Assembly: GCA_048013815.1 (NCBI GenBank)
Contig: CM106585.1
Span: forward strand, 10,416,001 to 10,480,000
Reading direction: 5' to 3'
DNA: 64,000 bases
Source of the DNA: Setoptus koraiensis
Taxonomy: Eukaryota; Arthropoda
In this document: in pieces, positions 60,417-64,000 of the stretch
Layout of the letters: every line of letters starts with the position of its first letter
How positions within the stretch are numbered: position 1 is the stretch's first letter
Program-made: the position numbers and the translations under genes
The notes under the pieces: generated by a model
Seen by the model: the letters and a program-made list of their open reading frames with translations, nothing else
The model's database searches: none
Told to the model about the DNA's origin: nothing

Positions 60417-60521
60417 CGGCTCTCTATCACGTAACAATAAAATCAAATGACATCAAATGGCATGCTGATTGTATATGAATAAACAGAGCAGTAGCGATAA
60501 TAATTAGCTGTTGCATCAGTT

Positions 60522-61903
60522 CTACTCTTGAGCTGGCTGGTTTTGTGTCTGCACGCCCACGACATTGCCGTTGATTTCCGGTTGCTTGACCGTCGCCGCA
60601 ATTCCGTTAGTTGCTTCACCGTTTACCTGAGCGGCCTGTTCGGGCTGTGAGGCTGTGCCGTTGGGCACAAGCTGAGCCGCTGACTCACTTTCGTCTACGC
60701 ACTTAATTAGGATCTTGACTCCCTCGGCACGCAAACAAGTCTCAAATGCCAACTGTGCCTGTTCCAGTGTGAATCTGTGCGTGATGAGCGGCTTCAAATT
60801 GATCTTGCCAGCCGCCACCAATTTTAGTGCCAACGGGTAACAGTTCCGGTAGCGGAACACGCCCTTTATGTCAATCTCTTGTATGAGTGCGGTCATCATG
60901 GGTACGGTCACCTGATCGGGTTGGCAGCCGACGCACACTATGGTGCCCCCAACGGCGGCGCTGTTAATGGCCAAATGAATGGATGATTCCGCTCCGCTGC
61001 ATTCGAGAGCAACATTCACGCCTTGGCCCTCCCTCGACTCGGACTTAATTAGCGCGGCCAGTTCCGCCGGGCTAGTTTTGCGCTCTACCAGGTAGGTTCG
61101 TGTGGCGCCCAGTGCGCGCGCTGTCGCTAGTCGGCTCTCTTGCACGTCGGTCACCACAATGTCGCTCGCTCCGAATGCCTTGGCTGTCAGCATGCACAAC
61201 AGTCCGACGGCGCCCGCTCCGCACACCAGAACACTGTCGTCGATTCCGACGGGCGCCCGCTGGCAGGCGTGAACGGCCACCGCGAGCGGTTCCAAGAGGG
61301 CACCCTCCTCGAGTGACACGCAGTCGGGTAGCCTGTCGGGTAAGGTCGGGGGGTATGCGGGGGCGTGCAAGAAGGGGAGAAACAAGAGGCAAGGGTCAAT
61401 GGATATGGCAAAAGTTGCAAAAACATTGGGCTCTGCAATTGGACATATATAGTTGGTTGGACGGGTACTCACTTGAAGCAAAAGGCCGCCGGGTGGTTGA
61501 AGTAGCGGGTCAGGGTGCCGTCGTAGGGCGGCGTTGCCGCGAACGCCATATCCTCGCACAGGTTGTATTTGCCGTTGCGGCATCTCGAGCACATTGAGCA
61601 GGGCACACCCACCTCGGCGGCTACCTTGTCGCCGGGCTTGAGGTTCTTGACATTGGCGCCCACCTCAATGACAACGGCGCTCGTTTCGTGTCCCAAAATC
61701 ATTGGCTTCTTCAATATAAAGCTACCTATTTTGCCCTGCTGCCAATACTTGACGTCCGATCCGCAAATGCCCACGGTGTGGGTGGCCAGGGTGACCTCAT
61801 TGGGTTTTGGTTTGTCGGGCAGGGGCCGTTGTTCGAGTTGCATTCGTTGGGGCTCGTGTAATACCAGAGTTAAATTGCACTTGTTTGCCTTGTCTGTTGC
61901 CAT
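60522..61903 (-). CDS. Sorbitol (L-iditol) dehydrogenase, zinc-dependent MDR family, two exons, long C-terminal tail
   Basis: Exon 1 is 61903-61473 and exon 2 is 61332-60522. The joined frame is 413 codons plus TAG. The enzyme oxidises sorbitol and related polyols to ketoses with NAD+ in the cytosol (polyol pathway). Catalytic zinc ligands are visible as C47, H72-E73 and E158 (GHE and LLEPL). Four cysteines C102, C105, C108 and C116 form the structural-zinc lobe, which human SORD has lost and insect relatives keep. The Rossmann motif GAGAVG is at 182-187, and D205 in VVTDVQ favours NAD over NADP. FKLPDCVSLEEGALLEPL, DIKGVFRYRNCYPLAL and THRF are sorbitol-dehydrogenase signatures. The family is about 355 residues; residues 359-413 are an extra Asn/Gln/Ala/Gly-rich tail. 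The ATG has a good context (AAAAATGG). Very sure of family; substrate preference is inferred. Confidence 0.96.
61333..61472 (-). other. 140-nt intron of the sorbitol dehydrogenase gene
   Basis: On the minus strand the donor is TTCAA|GTGAGT and the acceptor is CCGACAG|GCTACC. The splice lies inside a Lys codon (AA + G) and joins FCF-K to LPDCV, restoring the family signature exactly. Unspliced, the first exon meets a stop at once. Confidence 0.95.
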
Positions 61904-62131
61904 TTTTCTATTTATATTAGATATATGTTTTGTAATAATTTAGCTTTTTTGATAATTAGACAATTGATTGCTGGTAATAATTGGAGTATTATTAGATATA
62001 TTGATTTTCACTTGATTTAAATGTTTAAAGTAGCACTGGTGTAACAATTGTCCGCTGAGTTTGTACGCGCTGCGTTTAACCTTTACGAGCTGGCTGTTGT
62101 GTGACTTTTGCGTATGAGATACTGTGATATA

Positions 62132-62138
62132 TTGTTGC

Positions 62139-62190
<52 letters not shown>

Positions 62191-62207
62191 GCTGTTGTCG
62201 TTGTCGT
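62132..62207. repeat. (TTG)n microsatellite
   Basis: About 75 bp of nearly pure TTG with a few CTG and TCG interruptions, upstream of the dehydrogenase gene. Confidence 0.96.
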
Positions 62208-62886
62208 GCTTGTCGTCGGCTAGACAATATTAAATAACAATTGTTGTTTTATTATATGTTGGGCTGGCCAGATTTTTATATTGTCAAATGTTGGTGTTGA
62301 GAAGGATGTGAGCAAATAAAAGAGCTGCCAGAGTTTTAGTGGTAACAAACAATGGCGCATCATTGATAATAACTTGATAATGTCTGAATATAACTTGAGT
62401 CATATATTTAAACATCACGGCACTGAACGGCTTACAAATGGTGGCGCATTGTGCACAATAATGCGCGCATTGTGCACATTGCGACAAATGACACATTTCG
62501 TGCAAATGAGTTTACAGCTGAGAGAACGGGCGAAATTTTGCACTAATCGCAAATTGGGGCACAGAAATTGGCTCGCTGCCCGCCAGTTGCTCGTTTTCGG
62601 CTCGTCCTTGCTTGTCGGCTTGTTAGAGCTTGCCGAGAAGTCGCCTAGAGGCGTTAGAAGGGCGATTAATTTTTGAGTCGCTTGGCGTCTTCCAGACACG
62701 GCTCAGACAGAGCAGCTGTTGTTGTTGCTGGCGCTGTTGTTGCTGCTGTTGTTGTCGCTGTTGTTGTTGTACAACAAACAAACGACGGCACGACTAGCTT
62801 GCCAACACTGTGGCAATGACATTGAGCGAGCGAAAAACAAACAACTGCTTGGCAAGCTAGCAACAGTGTAGACCATTGGCGCTAGC

Positions 62887-62930
62887 TTGCCAGTGAGTTG
62901 CCAGTGAGTTGCCAGTGAATTGCCAGTGAA
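62887..62930. repeat. 11-bp tandem repeat (TTGCCAGTGAG), 4 copies
   Basis: Copies at 62887 and 62898 are identical; those at 62909 and 62920 end in GAA. Confidence 0.93.
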
Positions 62931-63139
62931 TGGGAATCGTAGATGAGAATTGAAGATGAATTAGGGCAAAACGCTTGCTGTGGCTCGGCGACGGCGGCCA
63001 CAGCGCCAAACGTTGTTGCAGCAGATACACTGTTGTCGACTGCGCCGACGACGCTATCAAATTAGCAGAGCGCTGATATAACGCTCACATATAATATATA
63101 TATATATATATATATCTATTTATATAATGCTGCTATACT

Positions 63140-63193
63140 GGTATTACATAATATGTTGGTATTACATAATATATTGGTATTATATCGTGTATT
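63140..63193. repeat. 18-bp tandem repeat with TTACATAA, 3 copies
   Basis: The unit GGTATTACATAATATGTT starts at 63140, 63158 and 63176; the third copy is diverged (TTATATCG). TTACATAA is close to the bZIP palindrome TTACGTAA seen elsewhere in the window. Confidence 0.92.
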
Positions 63194-63570
63194 GGATCGT
63201 GTGCGCGATGCTGCGGATATCGGGCTGCTGCAACTGGGACTAGCCAAGGCGATTTTGATGACAGAGGCTGTTTTTTCAATCACGTCGATGAAACAGTGCG
63301 CCAAATGAGTATATCCGATCGATCGGCCATCGCTCGCAATTGGCGAGCTTTTGCTTTTTATTTCTTTTTGTTCATCCCTTTGGTGCTTTTTGTGCGCTCG
63401 CCAGTCGCCACTCTGCGAGATGGTGTCTGCTGTCACATTTTTTGCCCCACACCAACAACTTGCAAGCCAGTCGGGCTCTTCAAATTGCAGTCTCGTTTAA
63501 GCTCGTTAATTGTCTCGTTAATTATCTCTAGTACTGTTATAATCGCCATTGTTACAATCGTCATTGTCGT

Positions 63571-63710
63571 CGGCAACAACAGCCGCAACAACAGCACAAC
63601 AACAGCAACAACAGCACAACAACAGCGACAACAACAACAACAGCGACAACAACAGCGACAACAACAACAACAGCGACAACAACAACAACAGCGACAACAG
63701 CGACAAGCTC
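63571..63710. repeat. CAA/CAG/CGA trinucleotide run
   Basis: About 140 bp of CAACAACAG and CGACAACAA units just upstream of the GMC start codon. If transcribed it would form part of a 5' UTR or sit at the promoter edge. Confidence 0.95.
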
Positions 63711-63747
63711 GAAAGCTCATTGGTAATTAATTCGCCCCCTCACACAC

Positions 63748-64000
63748 ATGATAAGCTACCCCGGTTTGTCGTCGCTCATACCCCTGGTGACTGCCATACT
63801 GTGGATCAGGAGTCCCGAGCAAAGGTTCGAGGTGAAGACGACAGGATGGAAGAGCGAGTACGACTACATAGTGATAGGCGGCGGCTCGGCGGGGGCCACG
63901 GCCGCGGGCCGCCTGTCCGAGATGTTAGATCAGGACATTTTGCTAATGGAGGCAGGCGGCACAGAGAACATACTGTCCGACATTCCCCTGGCGGCGGGCA
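63748..64000 (+). CDS. GMC-family FAD oxidoreductase (glucose dehydrogenase/choline dehydrogenase-like), N-terminal part, cut by window end
   Basis: From the ATG at 63748 the frame runs open to the edge (84 codons). Residues 7-20 are hydrophobic ([14 protein letters not shown]), fitting a signal or anchor segment. [21 protein letters not shown] is the ADP-binding beta-alpha-beta fold with GGGSAG, followed by the conserved acidic residue in LLMEAGG and by [10 protein letters not shown], all typical of GMC enzymes such as insect glucose dehydrogenase. The family oxidises sugars or alcohols with FAD, often secreted. An in-frame stop at 63724-63726 limits upstream extension. An AG at 63754-63755 could instead be a splice acceptor, in which case the true start lies in an upstream exon. 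Family is certain; substrate is not. Confidence 0.9.
   Translation, partial: MISYPGLSSLIPLVTAILWIRSPEQRFEVKTTGWKSEYDYIVIGGGSAGATAAGRLSEMLDQDILLMEAGGTENILSDIPLAAG

Larger units (their letters stand above)
61904..63747. other. Divergent intergenic region between sorbitol dehydrogenase and GMC oxidoreductase
   Basis: The two genes point away from each other across 1.84 kb, so both promoters should lie here. Near the dehydrogenase start the DNA is AT-rich. Further on are a (TTG)n run (62132-62207), a mixed CTG/TTG run (62713-62770), an 11-bp repeat, an AT run (63098-63125), an 18-bp repeat with TTACATAA words, and a CAA/CAG/CGA run (63571-63710) ending 40 bp before the GMC start. No convincing coding frame is seen. 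Confidence 0.75.

Overview
The window reads as animal nuclear DNA, most likely from an arthropod or a related invertebrate. It has a ZFHX/zfh2-class homeodomain, a 140-nt spliceosomal intron, many CAG/CAA runs and a GMC oxidoreductase of the kind expanded in arthropods. GC content is roughly balanced, with many GGCC-rich stretches. The species cannot be named from the sequence alone. I see no operons, rRNA, tRNA, CRISPR arrays, virus-like elements or transposon coding sequence.

Layout. (1) 1-776: the 3' end of a zfh2-like gene on the + strand, followed by an AT-rich probable 3' UTR to about 3.25 kb. (2) About 3.25-60.4 kb: a 57-kb stretch with no recognisable coding sequence. Open frames here overlap on both strands, follow simple repeats and resemble no family I know. 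(3) 60.5-61.9 kb: a complete two-exon sorbitol (L-iditol) dehydrogenase gene on the - strand. (4) 61.9-63.75 kb: a divergent intergenic region. (5) 63748-64000: the first 84 codons of a GMC-family FAD oxidoreductase on the + strand, cut by the window end.

The non-coding stretch is not featureless. It holds several dozen short tandem arrays (units of 8-20 bp, 3-9 copies) and a set of perfect or near-perfect short inverted repeats. Three of these have exactly 14-bp stems with loops of 4-7 nt, one is a 27-bp stem with a 6-nt bulge, and one is a 115-nt three-way-junction-like fold. Several arrays multiply known transcription-factor motifs: four AP-1 sites, eight ATF/C-EBP-like octamers, five CACCTG E-boxes that then fold back. 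Scattered words are also far more frequent than chance: ATGCAAAT (16 copies), RTTACGTAAY (8) and TGACGCAA (22).

Interpretation. The likeliest biology is a large cis-regulatory domain beside a developmental homeobox gene, shaped by a mutational process that makes short local tandem and inverted copies. That is inference. The same words could be a genome-wide bias, and a comparison with other windows would decide. No protein-based new system is visible. The most unusual items are the folded element at 19125-19239, the hairpin at 16400-16463, the motif arrays, and the 55-residue tail on the sorbitol dehydrogenase. The dehydrogenase and the GMC enzyme are both oxidoreductases acting on sugars or alcohols and sit head to head, but nothing here proves that they work together.
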